Of a stretch of 64,000 nt of DNA, positions 44,355-53,579 are shown one piece after another. The notes beneath the pieces were generated by a model. The model saw only the letters and a list, made by a program, of their open reading frames with translations. It was not told where the DNA came from and did not search any database. The translations under genes and the position numbers were made by a program. Numbering within the stretch: the first letter of the stretch is position 1; each line of letters begins with the position of its first letter. Source of the DNA: Corynebacterium pelargi (GTDB lineage Bacteria > Actinomycetota > Actinomycetes > Mycobacteriales > Mycobacteriaceae); the NCBI RefSeq assembly GCF_014635485.1, contig NZ_BMCX01000002.1:270396-334395 (forward strand), given 5' to 3'.

Positions 44355-45182
44355 ATGCCTCACAATGCACCGCGAGAGGATCAAAGCGTGCAAGGCCGGA
44401 CGCGGCAGGCGCGTAACTATGCACCCAAAGCGGCAACGCCAAGCCATAGTGCAGGCCAAAATACTAGCTATGTTGGCACCACGCTTCCCTCGCGCAACCC
44501 CACGGTAATTGCCATCGAGGAGCTCATCCGCGATCAGAACCTCACCCCAGGTGACGTGTTGCCCTCCGAGGCTGCGCTGTGCGAAATGCTCGGCGTCTCA
44601 CGATCCTCAGTGCGCGAAGCCATGCGCACCCTCGCCAGCTTGGACGTGGTGGAAACTCGCCACGGTCACGGCTCCTATGTGGGCAATATGTCGCTCGCCC
44701 CGCTGGTCAATGGCATGGTGCTCCGCTTGACCCTCAACGAGGAATTGGCGCTAGAAAACCTCTCGCATGTGGTGGATATGCGCGTTGCCCTCGATATGGC
44801 CAATGCTGAGGAGCTCGCGCGCTACTACCAGGGCCAGCCGATGGAGAAACTGCGCGGCATCGTCGAGGCCATGGCGCAGCGTTTTGCCGATGGTGAATCC
44901 TTCGCCCGGGAAGATTTTGAGTTCCATGAAGAACTCACCAATCACCTTTCCAATCCTTTGATGCGCGAGATGAGCCTGGCCTTTTGGGAGATCCACACCC
45001 GAGTCGTGCCGGTGCTTGGCTTGAGCGATCCAGAAGATGTGGAAGATACGGTCAAAGCCCACGCCAAGATCCTCGATGCCCTCCACGATGGCGACCCAGC
45101 ACGGTATCGCGAACTCATCACCGAGCACTATGGGCCACTACGCAGGGTGATTGAAAAGAAACGTGCCCAAGCCCGCGGCTAA
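44355..45182 (+). CDS. nanR: GntR-family (FadR-type) sialic acid regulator
   Basis: A 275-residue regulator with a winged helix at ~50-110 (SEAALCEMLGVSRSSVREAM) and an FCD ligand domain at ~125-260. The first ~45 residues are a polar extension not found in most FadR types. AAGGAG precedes the ATG by six bases. Its place between divergent import and catabolic operons matches NanR of C. glutamicum, a repressor relieved by a sialic acid intermediate. Confidence 0.88.
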   Translation: MPHNAPREDQSVQGRTRQARNYAPKAATPSHSAGQNTSYVGTTLPSRNPTVIAIEELIRDQNLTPGDVLPSEAALCEMLGVSRSSVREAMRTLASLDVVETRHGHGSYVGNMSLAPLVNGMVLRLTLNEELALENLSHVVDMRVALDMANAEELARYYQGQPMEKLRGIVEAMAQRFADGESFAREDFEFHEELTNHLSNPLMREMSLAFWEIHTRVVPVLGLSDPEDVEDTVKAHAKILDALHDGDPARYRELITEHYGPLRRVIEKKRAQARG

Positions 45183-45257
45183 CTACACCTGCGTATCAAC
45201 ACCTACGCACCCTCACCTGCGTTGCGGTGGCCAGGCGCTCAACCCCAAGGAGAGTCC

Positions 45258-46148
45258 ATGCATGCAATTGGAATCGATATCGGCGGCACGAAAATAGCCG
45301 GAGGTATCGTCGCTGAACAGCCCACCACCGTTGTGCGCCATGTCAAGGCCCCAACGCCCAAAGAGCAGGTTATTGATCAGGTCATCGCATGCATTGCTGA
45401 ACTGATCGCCGAGTATGACGCCCCAATTTCTAGCATCGGCATCGGAGCGCCCGGAGTGATTGACCCCGTTGCCGGCACCGTCGTTGCTGCAGGGCCCACC
45501 ATGCCCACCTGGGCCGGAACCAATATCCGCGATGCGGTGGCAGCGGCATTCCCAGACATTGCAGTTGCCGTCCACAACGATGTGCGCGTCATGGGCCTTG
45601 GAGAAGCCCTCTATGGTGCTGGGCGCGGCTATCAAAGCGCGCTCTTTCTTAGCCTCGGCACAGGTGTCGGCGGGGCGATCCTAAGAGATGGCAACCTCTT
45701 AGCCTCCCCGCACTACACCGCCGGGGAACTGCGTTGCCTGCTAGGGCGATTGCCCAACGGCCAGGCAACCACCATCGAAGCCCTTGCCGCAGGCCCCGGC
45801 CTGGAACAAGCCTATGCGCAGCGCACAGGTGAACACGGACTCGACCTACGCCAGGTGATGCGCCGCTACCACAGCGGCGATGCTCAGGCCTATGAAGTAA
45901 TCGATACCCACCTACACGCCCTCGGCCAGGCAATCAGCGGCTTCGTCGCCGCCATCGACGTCGAAGTGCTCGTACTCGGCGGGGGAGTGGGCAATATCGG
46001 TGCCCCAATTCTTGATCCCTTCATCCGCGGATTTAGAAGTGGCGGCATTGCACCAAGCAACACCATCCCCGTCCACCAGGCACAACTTGGCACCGACGCA
46101 CCAATCATCGGCGCTGCAGCCCTGGGTGCTCGCAGTGTCCAAGCATGA
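45258..46148 (+). CDS. nanK: N-acetylmannosamine kinase (ROK family)
   Basis: A 296-residue sugar kinase giving N-acetylmannosamine-6-phosphate. GIDIGGTKIAGGIV (ATP site) and LGTGVGGAIL are typical ROK motifs. The usual zinc-binding CxCGxxGC block is absent; only ELRCLLGRLP stands at that position. The ATG at 45258 is used because AAGGAGAG precedes it and the protein then starts at the family N-terminus. It lies between nanR and nanE. Glucokinase is an alternative ROK function but fits the operon less well. Confidence 0.87.
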   Translation: MHAIGIDIGGTKIAGGIVAEQPTTVVRHVKAPTPKEQVIDQVIACIAELIAEYDAPISSIGIGAPGVIDPVAGTVVAAGPTMPTWAGTNIRDAVAAAFPDIAVAVHNDVRVMGLGEALYGAGRGYQSALFLSLGTGVGGAILRDGNLLASPHYTAGELRCLLGRLPNGQATTIEALAAGPGLEQAYAQRTGEHGLDLRQVMRRYHSGDAQAYEVIDTHLHALGQAISGFVAAIDVEVLVLGGGVGNIGAPILDPFIRGFRSGGIAPSNTIPVHQAQLGTDAPIIGAAALGARSVQA

Positions 46149-46200
46149 ACCACAACGATCAACCGCTCGAAGCTAAAGAAACAAGCTATAAGGAATCAGC

Positions 46201-46908
46201 ATGAACGCCGAAGCATTCTTTGAACAAGTTCGCGATTCACTCATCGTCTCTGCCCAAGCCCCCGATGGGCACGTGCTACGCCACACCCCCACCATTGCCA
46301 TGTTGGCCAAGGCGGCAGAAGCAGGCGGTGCAACAGCCATTCGTTGCGGTGGCTATGGCGGCGTCGAAGATATTCAAGCGGTGCGCGCCTCGGTGTCGGT
46401 TCCCGTGATCGGCCTGACTAAAGAAGGCGACACGGGCGTGTACATCACCCCCAGCGTCGAAAGCGTGAAGGCGGTGGCACAGGCAGGTGCCGACGTTGTG
46501 GCTATCGACGCCACCGATCGCCCCAGGCAAGACGGCGCCACATTTGGCCAACAAGTAGCGGCCGCCCACGAATGCGGGGCACTGGCAATGGCAGATATTG
46601 CCACCGCAGAAGAGGCGCTGGCTGCCCACAAAGCTGGGGCTGATCTGATTTCCACCACGCTGGCCGGCTACACCGAGCACCGCGAAAAAACCAGCGGGCC
46701 GGATTTGGAGTTGATCCGCGAGATCCGCGCGTTATTAGAACGTGAATGCCCCGGCGAATCCGTATTCCTCATTGGAGAAGGACGTTTCCACACCCCCTCG
46801 CAGGTAGCGGAGGGCAAAGCCGCCGGTGCCGACGCCATCATCGTCGGTACCGCCATCACTGATACCGCCTGGATCACCCAGCAGTTCGCAGCTCAGGCAG
46901 GTGCATAA
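46201..46908 (+). CDS. nanE: N-acetylmannosamine-6-phosphate 2-epimerase
   Basis: A 235-residue TIM-barrel enzyme forming N-acetylglucosamine-6-phosphate. GATAIRCGGYGGVEDI, VIGLTKEGDTGVYITP and VAIDATDRPRQDG are diagnostic of NanE. The stop shares one base with the nagA start (TAATG), tying epimerisation to deacetylation in one transcript. Confidence 0.94.
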   Translation: MNAEAFFEQVRDSLIVSAQAPDGHVLRHTPTIAMLAKAAEAGGATAIRCGGYGGVEDIQAVRASVSVPVIGLTKEGDTGVYITPSVESVKAVAQAGADVVAIDATDRPRQDGATFGQQVAAAHECGALAMADIATAEEALAAHKAGADLISTTLAGYTEHREKTSGPDLELIREIRALLERECPGESVFLIGEGRFHTPSQVAEGKAAGADAIIVGTAITDTAWITQQFAAQAGA

Positions 46909-48179
46909 TGCACACTTCCGAGCACAATGAACCACTCAAACTTCGCGGCACAATCCTTTGCCCCGATGGGCTGCTAGAAGGCGAAGTCACTATTCGTGAT
47001 GGTGTGATCACAGAGATCAATCGCCAGGAAGCAAGCAACGTAGCGGATGCTGCAAATCCCCAGCGTGGTGGGGAGGTTGCGTCGAAAAGCGAGCAATTCA
47101 TCTTGCCTGGCTTTGCCGATGTCCATAATCACGGCGGCGCCGGGGAATCTTTCCCAACATCGGATCTCGAAGGCTGCGCCAAAGCCGCACGGCACCACCG
47201 CGCGCACGGCACCACCACCTTGTTGGCCTCCACCGTCTCCATGAAGGAGCCGGTGCTGTTGCCGCAACTGAGCCTTCTGGCGGAGCTTGCCCAAGAAGGC
47301 CTGATCGCCGGTATCCATGCCGAAGGGCCATTTGTGAATGCCTGCCGCTGCGGCGCCCAAGACCCCGATGCGATCATCGAAGGTGATCCCGAGCTTTTTG
47401 CCAAGATGCTCAAAGCCTCGAAGGGGCATTTGCGTTCCATTACCTTGGCGCCTGAAACCGCCAATATTGAAGCCCTGGTTCATGCCTGTGCTGAGCACAA
47501 CGTGATCGTGTCCTTCGGCCATTCGGATGCCGATTTTGAGCAGGCGGCTCGGGCGATTGACTATGCCCACACGGCCGGCGCAACGATTACCGCCACGCAC
47601 CTTTTCAATGCGATGCCCCCACTGCATCACCGCAACCCAGGCGTTGCCGCTGCCATGATCGAGGCCGCCGGCCGCGGCGTTGCTGCAGTGGAATTGATCG
47701 CCGACGGGGTGCATTTAAGTGATCACACCGTAGCCATGCTCATGGAGACGCTAGGCCCTGATCACATCACCTTTGTCTCCGATGCCATGGGGGCAGCAGG
47801 AAAAGCTGATGGCGATTACATGTTGGGCGCGCTTGCGGTGCAAGTCCGTGATGGTGTGGCGCGTTTGCGCACCGAAGACGGCGCGGCCGGCGCGATTGCT
47901 GGAGGCACCTCGCGCATCATCGACCAAGTCCGAAGGCAGGTGGCCTATGGGCACTCATTGGAGTCGGTGGTGCGCGCAGCCACCACAGGCCATGAGCTTT
48001 TGGGCCTGCCAAGTGGGCTCAAGGTGGGTAACCCGGCAGATATTGTGGTGTGTTCACCTGACTTTGAGGTCCGTGAGGTCTTGAGCAAGGGCCAGTCGGT
48101 ACGCGCGCCGGAACAACAACCCGAGTCGGTACGCGCGCCGGAACAACACCTCGAACAACCCCAGCACCCCACCGGATAA
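46908..48179 (+). CDS. nagA: N-acetylglucosamine-6-phosphate deacetylase
   Basis: A 423-residue amidohydrolase. DVHNHGGAGESFP, HAEGPFVN (metal Glu), SFGHSDA and FVSDAMGAAG match NagA. It is about 40 residues longer than usual because of a C-terminal tail with two copies of SVRAPEQ encoded by a 30-bp tandem repeat. The tail lies beyond the normal barrel end and is unlikely to affect catalysis. nagB follows after about 50 bases. Confidence 0.93.
   Translation: MHTSEHNEPLKLRGTILCPDGLLEGEVTIRDGVITEINRQEASNVADAANPQRGGEVASKSEQFILPGFADVHNHGGAGESFPTSDLEGCAKAARHHRAHGTTTLLASTVSMKEPVLLPQLSLLAELAQEGLIAGIHAEGPFVNACRCGAQDPDAIIEGDPELFAKMLKASKGHLRSITLAPETANIEALVHACAEHNVIVSFGHSDADFEQAARAIDYAHTAGATITATHLFNAMPPLHHRNPGVAAAMIEAAGRGVAAVELIADGVHLSDHTVAMLMETLGPDHITFVSDAMGAAGKADGDYMLGALAVQVRDGVARLRTEDGAAGAIAGGTSRIIDQVRRQVAYGHSLESVVRAATTGHELLGLPSGLKVGNPADIVVCSPDFEVREVLSKGQSVRAPEQQPESVRAPEQHLEQPQHPTG
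48094..48153 (+). repeat. 30-bp tandem repeat in the nagA 3' end
   Basis: Two units starting AGTCGGTACGCGCGCCGG, at 48094-48123 and 48124-48153, differ at two or three positions near their ends. They encode SVRAPEQ twice. Confidence 0.9.
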
Positions 48180-48228
48180 CCCGCCAGACCCAAGATAAAA
48201 GCCGAGAATTTAAAGGAGCCAAGAGGTT

Positions 48229-49008
48229 ATGGAAATCGTCATTGTTCAGCACAAAGATGAAGCTGCCCGGATCGCAGCGGATATCGTCGAAGGCTATGCC
48301 CGTGAAGGGAAAACGCTGGGGCTTGCCACAGGCTCCACGCCGCTAGGCACCTATCAGGAGCTGATTCGCCGCCACCGCGAGCAGGATTTGAGCTTCCGTG
48401 ATTGCCAGGCCTTCCTTTTGGATGAGTACGTGGGTCTTCCGCGCAGCCATGAGCAGACCTACTATCAGACGATTCGGCGGGAATTTACCGCTCATATTGA
48501 TATTGGCGATGCCCAGGTGCATAGCCCTGATGGCACTGCTGAGCACCCCGGTGAGGCCGCACGAGCCTATGACCGCTCGATTGGCGAAGCCGGTGGCGTT
48601 GATATCCAGATCTTGGGCATCGGTTCGGATGGGCACATTGGTTTTAATGAGCCCACGAGTTCCTTGCAAAGCCGCACTCGCATCAAGACCTTGCACCCCG
48701 ATACCGTGCGCGATAACGCCCGCTTCTTCGACGATGATGAGTCGAAGGTGCCACACCATGTGATGACCCAGGGTATTGGCACCATCGGCGAGGCAGGCCA
48801 CCTGCTGCTCTTGGCGTTCGGTGAAAATAAAGCAGAGGCCATCGCGGCGATGGTGGAAGGCCCGGTTTCGGCGATGTGCCCCGCTTCGGCCTTGCAGATG
48901 CATGAGCACGTCACGGTGATCGTGGATGAGGCTGCGGCCGCCGGGCTCAAGCACACCCAGTACTACAACTACGCATTGGAAAATAAGCCCACCTGGCAGG
49001 CTTTCTAA
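48229..49008 (+). CDS. nagB: Glucosamine-6-phosphate deaminase
   Basis: A 259-residue enzyme producing fructose-6-phosphate and ammonia, the end of the sialic acid route. [24 protein letters not shown] and [13 protein letters not shown] are the classic motifs. The ribosome site AAGGAG lies about ten bases before ATG. A terminator follows at once, closing the nanR-nanK-nanE-nagA-nagB unit. Confidence 0.96.
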   Translation: MEIVIVQHKDEAARIAADIVEGYAREGKTLGLATGSTPLGTYQELIRRHREQDLSFRDCQAFLLDEYVGLPRSHEQTYYQTIRREFTAHIDIGDAQVHSPDGTAEHPGEAARAYDRSIGEAGGVDIQILGIGSDGHIGFNEPTSSLQSRTRIKTLHPDTVRDNARFFDDDESKVPHHVMTQGIGTIGEAGHLLLLAFGENKAEAIAAMVEGPVSAMCPASALQMHEHVTVIVDEAAAAGLKHTQYYNYALENKPTWQAF

Positions 49009-49050
49009 GCTTGTCGACGACGAAACCCGCCCCACATCACGTGGGGCGGG
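49009..49050 (+). terminator. Terminator after nagB, with the GCTTGTCGACGA tag
   Basis: The 12-mer GCTTGTCGACGA (49009-49020) directly follows the stop. It precedes a hairpin CCCGCCCCAC-ATCAC-GTGGGGCGGG (49026-49050). The same tag and hairpin core recur at 57003-57048. Confidence 0.88.
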
Positions 49051-49074
49051 TCGCTGTGGTTGCACGCTACGCGT

Positions 49075-50187
49075 CTAGCGGCAATCGATCATGTTACGCA
49101 GGGGGCGGTGGTCTTGGCTTTGCTGCTGCGCAGCCCCGTGGGCTGTGTCAAAGCATGCTGATATTTCGCGCAGCGCGGTGGTAGTACCAAAGACGCCCTC
49201 CCAAGGTTGGTGCTTGGCGCAGTGAGAGAGAAGATCCACCGCAGGCCCAAGGTGGTGTGGCTCGTAATTGTGTACTCCGGTAATGCTGCGCCACCCACGA
49301 ACCAGCCACTGCGGATCTACGGCGATAGGCGGTGTTGGGAACACGCTTCCTACCAGTACTGCTGTGCCACCGATATCGAGTGATTGGATAGCTGATTCCA
49401 CTGCCTGAGGTGCACCGGAAAAATCGAGTGCGATATCCACGCACGAGTCCTGGTGTTCAGCCTCGCGGGTTGTGGCACCCCAGCGACGAGCCAGTGCGAG
49501 GCGAGTGGGGTTCGGGTCTGCCGCGATGACGGTGTCGGCGCCGAAAAGCTGTGCTGCTTGTACTGCATATAACCCCAACATGCCTACGCCTTGGATCAGT
49601 ACGCTTTTCCCGGCAAGGCTGGGGTGGTTAAGTGTTTTGCACCCCACCGCATCGAAGGCAGCAATCACCGTTGCCGCCGCGCAGCCGGCGGTGGCGGCGA
49701 TGGGATCGGGTAAGTCCTCTTCGATCTTGAGCACACCTTGACCAGGGCGAAGAATGATGTGGCTGGCATAGGTTCCAGATAATGCCCAGGAGGATGTGGT
49801 GGGCTCGTGGCCTACCTTCTGTACGTGGTGGCACTTCGCTTGCAGCCCCTGTGTGCAGCGCTCGCATTCACCACAGGCAGCAATCACCGACCACACCACC
49901 CGATCACCTGCCAAAAGTGCTGCACCGTGCAGGTCTTTGCCATTGTTGCTGGCAATGATCCGGCCTACCCCTTCGTGGCCTAGTACCGATGGGCAGGGGG
50001 ATTGGCGCCTCCCGCTGACGGTGTGGCGGTCTGATTGGCAGATGGTGCTCGTTGAGATCCTGACCAGGCTTTCGCCGGGAAGCAGCGCAGGGATCGGCAT
50101 CGAGGTGGGCTCAAAGGTGCTGCCTCCGCGCCAGACCATCGCCAGCGCGCTGCTCGTTGAGTCGCGCAGTTGGGTGTTATCTGTCAT
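49075..50187 (-). CDS. Zinc alcohol dehydrogenase of phosphonate-catabolism type
   Basis: A 370-residue MDR-family enzyme. GHEGVGRI, the structural-zinc cluster CGECERCTQGLQAKC and the Rossmann motif GVGMLGLYAVQAA are intact. The sequence fits the family annotated as putative phosphonate-catabolism-associated alcohol dehydrogenase (TIGR03366, from memory). Its substrate is not known; phosphonoacetaldehyde or a hydroxyphosphonate is suggested by the neighbours. It is last of a reverse-strand run with the HAD hydrolase and phnCDE. Confidence 0.83.
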   Translation of the reverse strand: MTDNTQLRDSTSSALAMVWRGGSTFEPTSMPIPALLPGESLVRISTSTICQSDRHTVSGRRQSPCPSVLGHEGVGRIIASNNGKDLHGAALLAGDRVVWSVIAACGECERCTQGLQAKCHHVQKVGHEPTTSSWALSGTYASHIILRPGQGVLKIEEDLPDPIAATAGCAAATVIAAFDAVGCKTLNHPSLAGKSVLIQGVGMLGLYAVQAAQLFGADTVIAADPNPTRLALARRWGATTREAEHQDSCVDIALDFSGAPQAVESAIQSLDIGGTAVLVGSVFPTPPIAVDPQWLVRGWRSITGVHNYEPHHLGPAVDLLSHCAKHQPWEGVFGTTTALREISACFDTAHGAAQQQSQDHRPLRNMIDCR

Positions 50188-50205
50188 GGGATGTGTGCCG
50201 CCTGA

Positions 50206-50217
50206 TCGTCGACAAGC
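50206..50217 (+). repeat. Dispersed 12-mer TCGTCGACAAGC
   Basis: An exact copy lies between the alcohol dehydrogenase and hydrolase genes. Confidence 0.9.
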
Positions 50218-50235
50218 TACAAAGACGCAAGTGGC

Positions 50236-50955
50236 CTAGGCCTGCGCGGAGTCTTGGGCGGGGAGCACATCCACCACATCGGCGGCCTTGTCCAAGATGA
50301 ATGTTGCCTGCTCAGCGGCGAAATCCTCGGCGGATAGGTGGCCTGTGAGCACCCCGGCGGAGTGGACCTTTGCGGCCTTGGCTGCCTGAATATCCACGAC
50401 CGTGTCGCCGAGGGAGATCACGGCGTCGGGGTTATCAATACCTGTTGCCCGCATAACTGCCTGGATCATGTCGGGGGCGGGGCGACCATTGGGCACTTCA
50501 TCGCCGGCAACGCTCGTATCCACCACGGCGTCTTCGCCGCTACCGCTCGTCCACTGCAGCGCATCAAGGATGATATCGGTGATGTCCCGGGAGAACCCGG
50601 TGGTCAGCCCCACTTTGATGCCCTTGGTGCGCAAGCTGCGAAATGCTTGGATGATCTCCGGCATCGGTGTCGGCGGCTCCTCGCGGTAGACGCGTCCGAG
50701 TTCCTCGCGGAACCACTGGAAGCAAGCCTTGACTCGTTCATCGCTGGCTTCGATGCCGCCGATGGTGAGCAGATTGCGAATGGCCCACTGCTTCTCGGTG
50801 CCCATCCACTGTTGAAATTCCTCATCCGAAAACTGTGCACCTTCGCGCTCGACGGATGCACGCAGCACGCGATACACCTCGTCGCGATCATCAATGGTGG
50901 TGCCCGCTAGATCGAATACCGCAAGCTGGATGGGGGTGGTGAGTGTGTCAGTCAT
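50236..50955 (-). CDS. Phosphonatase-like HAD hydrolase (phosphonoacetaldehyde hydrolase candidate)
   Basis: A 239-residue HAD enzyme with FDLAGTT (nucleophile Asp15) and a cap-domain MGTEK at 51-55. The spacing Met51, Gly52, Lys55 is the same as Met49, Gly50, Lys53 of Bacillus cereus phosphonatase, whose lysine forms the Schiff base with phosphonoacetaldehyde. It resembles the PhnX-like family TIGR03351 (from memory). It lies between phnE and the alcohol dehydrogenase in the phosphonate operon. Expected products are acetaldehyde and phosphate. Confidence 0.83.
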   Translation of the reverse strand: MTDTLTTPIQLAVFDLAGTTIDDRDEVYRVLRASVEREGAQFSDEEFQQWMGTEKQWAIRNLLTIGGIEASDERVKACFQWFREELGRVYREEPPTPMPEIIQAFRSLRTKGIKVGLTTGFSRDITDIILDALQWTSGSGEDAVVDTSVAGDEVPNGRPAPDMIQAVMRATGIDNPDAVISLGDTVVDIQAAKAAKVHSAGVLTGHLSAEDFAAEQATFILDKAADVVDVLPAQDSAQA

Positions 50956-51007
50956 GGAATGTTCCTTTCATGCTTGTATTGCTGTTCACGTTCAGCACTG
51001 TTGCTTC

Positions 51008-52690
51008 CTAGCGAACAGTCTTGCGCATCCACATCGCGAGTGCCTCGATAGCGAGGACCACAATAAGAATCAGCCCCACAATGTAGGTCACAACATCAAA
51101 TTGATTCACTCGCGCGGCGTTGAGTAGCTGGAACCCGATGCCGCCGGCTCCGATCACGCCCAACAGCGTTGCTGCACGGAAGTTGGTATCGAGCAGGTAG
51201 AACACGTGGGCAAAAAATGCTGGCAATGCTTGGCGCAGGGTGGTGGAGAAGAAGATTTGAACCTCCGTGGCTCCTGTTGCACGGGTGGCTTCTTGGACGC
51301 GGATATCCGTTTCCTCCAAGGAGTCAGCGATGAGCTTGGATAATAAGCCCACCGCCCCGAGTGCCAGCGCGAGGGTGCCAGCCACAGAACCTAAACCGGT
51401 GACCACCACGAAGATGATGGCAAGGATGAGCTCCGGGATGCCGCGAACGCCGACGATGATCAGGCGGAAGAAGCCGCTGATAGCGCGGTTGGATACCACG
51501 TTGCGCGCTGCCAGCACGCCGATCGGCACGGCAAGAAGAGCGCCGAGGACAGTGGCGGCCAGCGAGATCTGGAAGGTGAGCAAAAGCTGCTCGAATACGC
51601 TACTGCCGATGCCGCCATCGCTTGGCGGGAAGAACAGTGCCAGGGTTTCCGGCAGGGAGATCAGGCCTTCCCACAAGGCACGTGGGCTGAGATCCACCTT
51701 GGCCACGGAGGCGAAGAAGATCAGCAGGATCAATGCCGCAGCGAGGAAACGTCGCACGCGGTCGATGTTCCAAGGAGGGCTGATGCGCTGGAGATCGGTT
51801 GCTGCCTCCGAGGCGCGGGTGCGGCTCCACAAACGGTCGACCCAAGTCTTTGGGCGCGATGCGCTGGAGTGGCCGCCAAGCAGCGCTTGGCGAATGGTGC
51901 CAGAAATCAGTTCCGTGACGATACATAGACCTAGCACCACCAGGGCTAGTGCCATGCCACGCTGGTAATCCAGCACTCTTAAGGATTCTGAGATCGCAAG
52001 TCCGATACCACCGACACCGACATAGCCCAGCAGCACCGAGGTGCGAAGGTTGATATCAAATCGGTGCAGTGCGGTCGCGATGATTTGAGGCAGGAGTGCC
52101 TGGGGGATGGTGGCAACGATCTGTTGGCGACGGCTGGCGCCTGCAACTTCGGCGGCCTCCCTGGGGCCATCGTGAAGATCTTCAATCGCGTCGGCATACA
52201 GTTTGCCCACCATGCCCACGGAGTGCAGCGCCATGGCAAGGATGCCGGCGGTAGCACCAAGCCCGAACACTCTTAAAAAGAAGATGGCGAGCACAAGATC
52301 GGGGATCGCGCGGGCAAGCACGATGAGCGTTCTGGCAGCGCCGCGTGAGAAGCGATTGCGCGATGTTGCTTGGGCAGCGGCAACGGCAACGGGGATAGAA
52401 AGCACTACAGACAAACTGGTAGCGAGAAACACAATCGCCAGGGTTTCGGCCACCATCGAAACAAGCTCAGCGGCCGGAGGGAAGTCGAGGGGGAACATCC
52501 TGGCCAGGAATGCCACGGCATTATCTGCTGATTGCGCAATGGCGGCGATATTGATCCCTAGATCCTGAACGGACCATAACCCCGCTACGAGGAAGGCCAC
52601 AACGACGGCGGTGGCAATAACGTTGCTCGGTGCCAGCGTAGGGCGCGAACTTGGCCGTATGGGCCTGGCTTTTTCCAGCACAGGGGCCAT
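51008..52690 (-). CDS. phnE: Phosphonate ABC transporter permease, double-length PhnE fusion
   Basis: A 560-residue protein made of two PhnE-type permease domains in tandem (about 1-275 and 290-560), with roughly twelve helices in all. Each half has its own EAA-like loop (DGPREAAEVAGASRRQQI and RVQEATRATGATEVQIF). Most PhnE proteins are ~260-residue single domains; two separate phnE genes are also common. A fused pair would give the whole membrane pore in one chain. The start overlaps phnC as TAATG. Confidence 0.9.
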   Translation of the reverse strand: MAPVLEKARPIRPSSRPTLAPSNVIATAVVVAFLVAGLWSVQDLGINIAAIAQSADNAVAFLARMFPLDFPPAAELVSMVAETLAIVFLATSLSVVLSIPVAVAAAQATSRNRFSRGAARTLIVLARAIPDLVLAIFFLRVFGLGATAGILAMALHSVGMVGKLYADAIEDLHDGPREAAEVAGASRRQQIVATIPQALLPQIIATALHRFDINLRTSVLLGYVGVGGIGLAISESLRVLDYQRGMALALVVLGLCIVTELISGTIRQALLGGHSSASRPKTWVDRLWSRTRASEAATDLQRISPPWNIDRVRRFLAAALILLIFFASVAKVDLSPRALWEGLISLPETLALFFPPSDGGIGSSVFEQLLLTFQISLAATVLGALLAVPIGVLAARNVVSNRAISGFFRLIIVGVRGIPELILAIIFVVVTGLGSVAGTLALALGAVGLLSKLIADSLEETDIRVQEATRATGATEVQIFFSTTLRQALPAFFAHVFYLLDTNFRAATLLGVIGAGGIGFQLLNAARVNQFDVVTYIVGLILIVVLAIEALAMWMRKTVR

Positions 52691-53544
52691 TAGCGCGCTC
52701 CCGTCGTCACTCGGGAATGTGGGTCTTTGGCTTCCGTCGTGGCCGAGACTGCGGAGTAGATAGAAGATGCGGTGGTGGCATCCAGGCCGCGAGTTTCACG
52801 GTCGAGCACGATCTTTCCGCTGCGCAAACCGATAATGCGGTCGGCAAAGTCAATGGCAAGCTGCACCTGGTGCAAAGAGGCAACAACGGTGAGGTTGTCC
52901 TCGCGGCTGATCTGCTTAATCAGGTCGATCACCTGGTGTGAGCTCACAGGATCCAATGAGGCCACTGGTTCGTCGGCAAGCAAAATCTTTGGGTGCTGCA
53001 GCAGGGAGCGAGCGATAGCTACGCGCTGGCGTTGCCCACCGGAGAGGGTATCGGCGCGCTGGAAGGCGCGATCTGCAAGCCCAACGCGATCGAGCTGCTC
53101 TAATGCTTCTTTGCGCAGGCTCTTGGGGTACATCATGAGGGTGAGTCGCGGGCCGCGCAGTGAGCCGAGGCGCCCAGCGCACACGTTTTCTAGCACCGAC
53201 ATTGGCCCGACGAGGTTGAAGTCTTGAAAGACCATGCCGATTTCACGCCGAAGGTTACGAAGCTCCTTCTTATTCAACTCGGCTAGGTCTTGGCCAAGGA
53301 CTCGGACATGCCCCTTGGTGGGTTGATGCAGTCCATTGAGGTGGCGAAGCAGGGTCGATTTTCCGGAACCGGAAAGGCCAAGTAACACGGTGATTTCGCC
53401 TTGTTTTAGCCCGGAAGTTACGCCATCGAGCCCGCGCACGGTGCCAAAATCTTTGGTCACGTTTTGCATTTGGATGGCGTAGATCTGGTCGATTTCACGT
53501 TGCAGCTCGGTGGTGATGGGTTTGGGGTGTTCCACGAAGTTCAC
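52690..53544 (-). CDS. phnC: Phosphonate ABC transporter ATP-binding protein
   Basis: A 284-residue ATPase with GLSGSGKSTLLRHLNGL, TLSGGQRQRVAIARSL and DEPVASLDP, the PhnC pattern. The GTG start at 53544 has AGGAAAG just upstream. It follows phnD by about 35 bases and overlaps phnE. An N-terminal stretch of ~25 residues precedes the usual family start, so initiation further in is possible. Confidence 0.92.
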   Translation of the reverse strand: MNFVEHPKPITTELQREIDQIYAIQMQNVTKDFGTVRGLDGVTSGLKQGEITVLLGLSGSGKSTLLRHLNGLHQPTKGHVRVLGQDLAELNKKELRNLRREIGMVFQDFNLVGPMSVLENVCAGRLGSLRGPRLTLMMYPKSLRKEALEQLDRVGLADRAFQRADTLSGGQRQRVAIARSLLQHPKILLADEPVASLDPVSSHQVIDLIKQISREDNLTVVASLHQVQLAIDFADRIIGLRSGKIVLDRETRGLDATTASSIYSAVSATTEAKDPHSRVTTGAR

Positions 53545-53579
53545 TCTTTCCTAGTGTCTTTGGGGTGGTGGCCTTTGAG

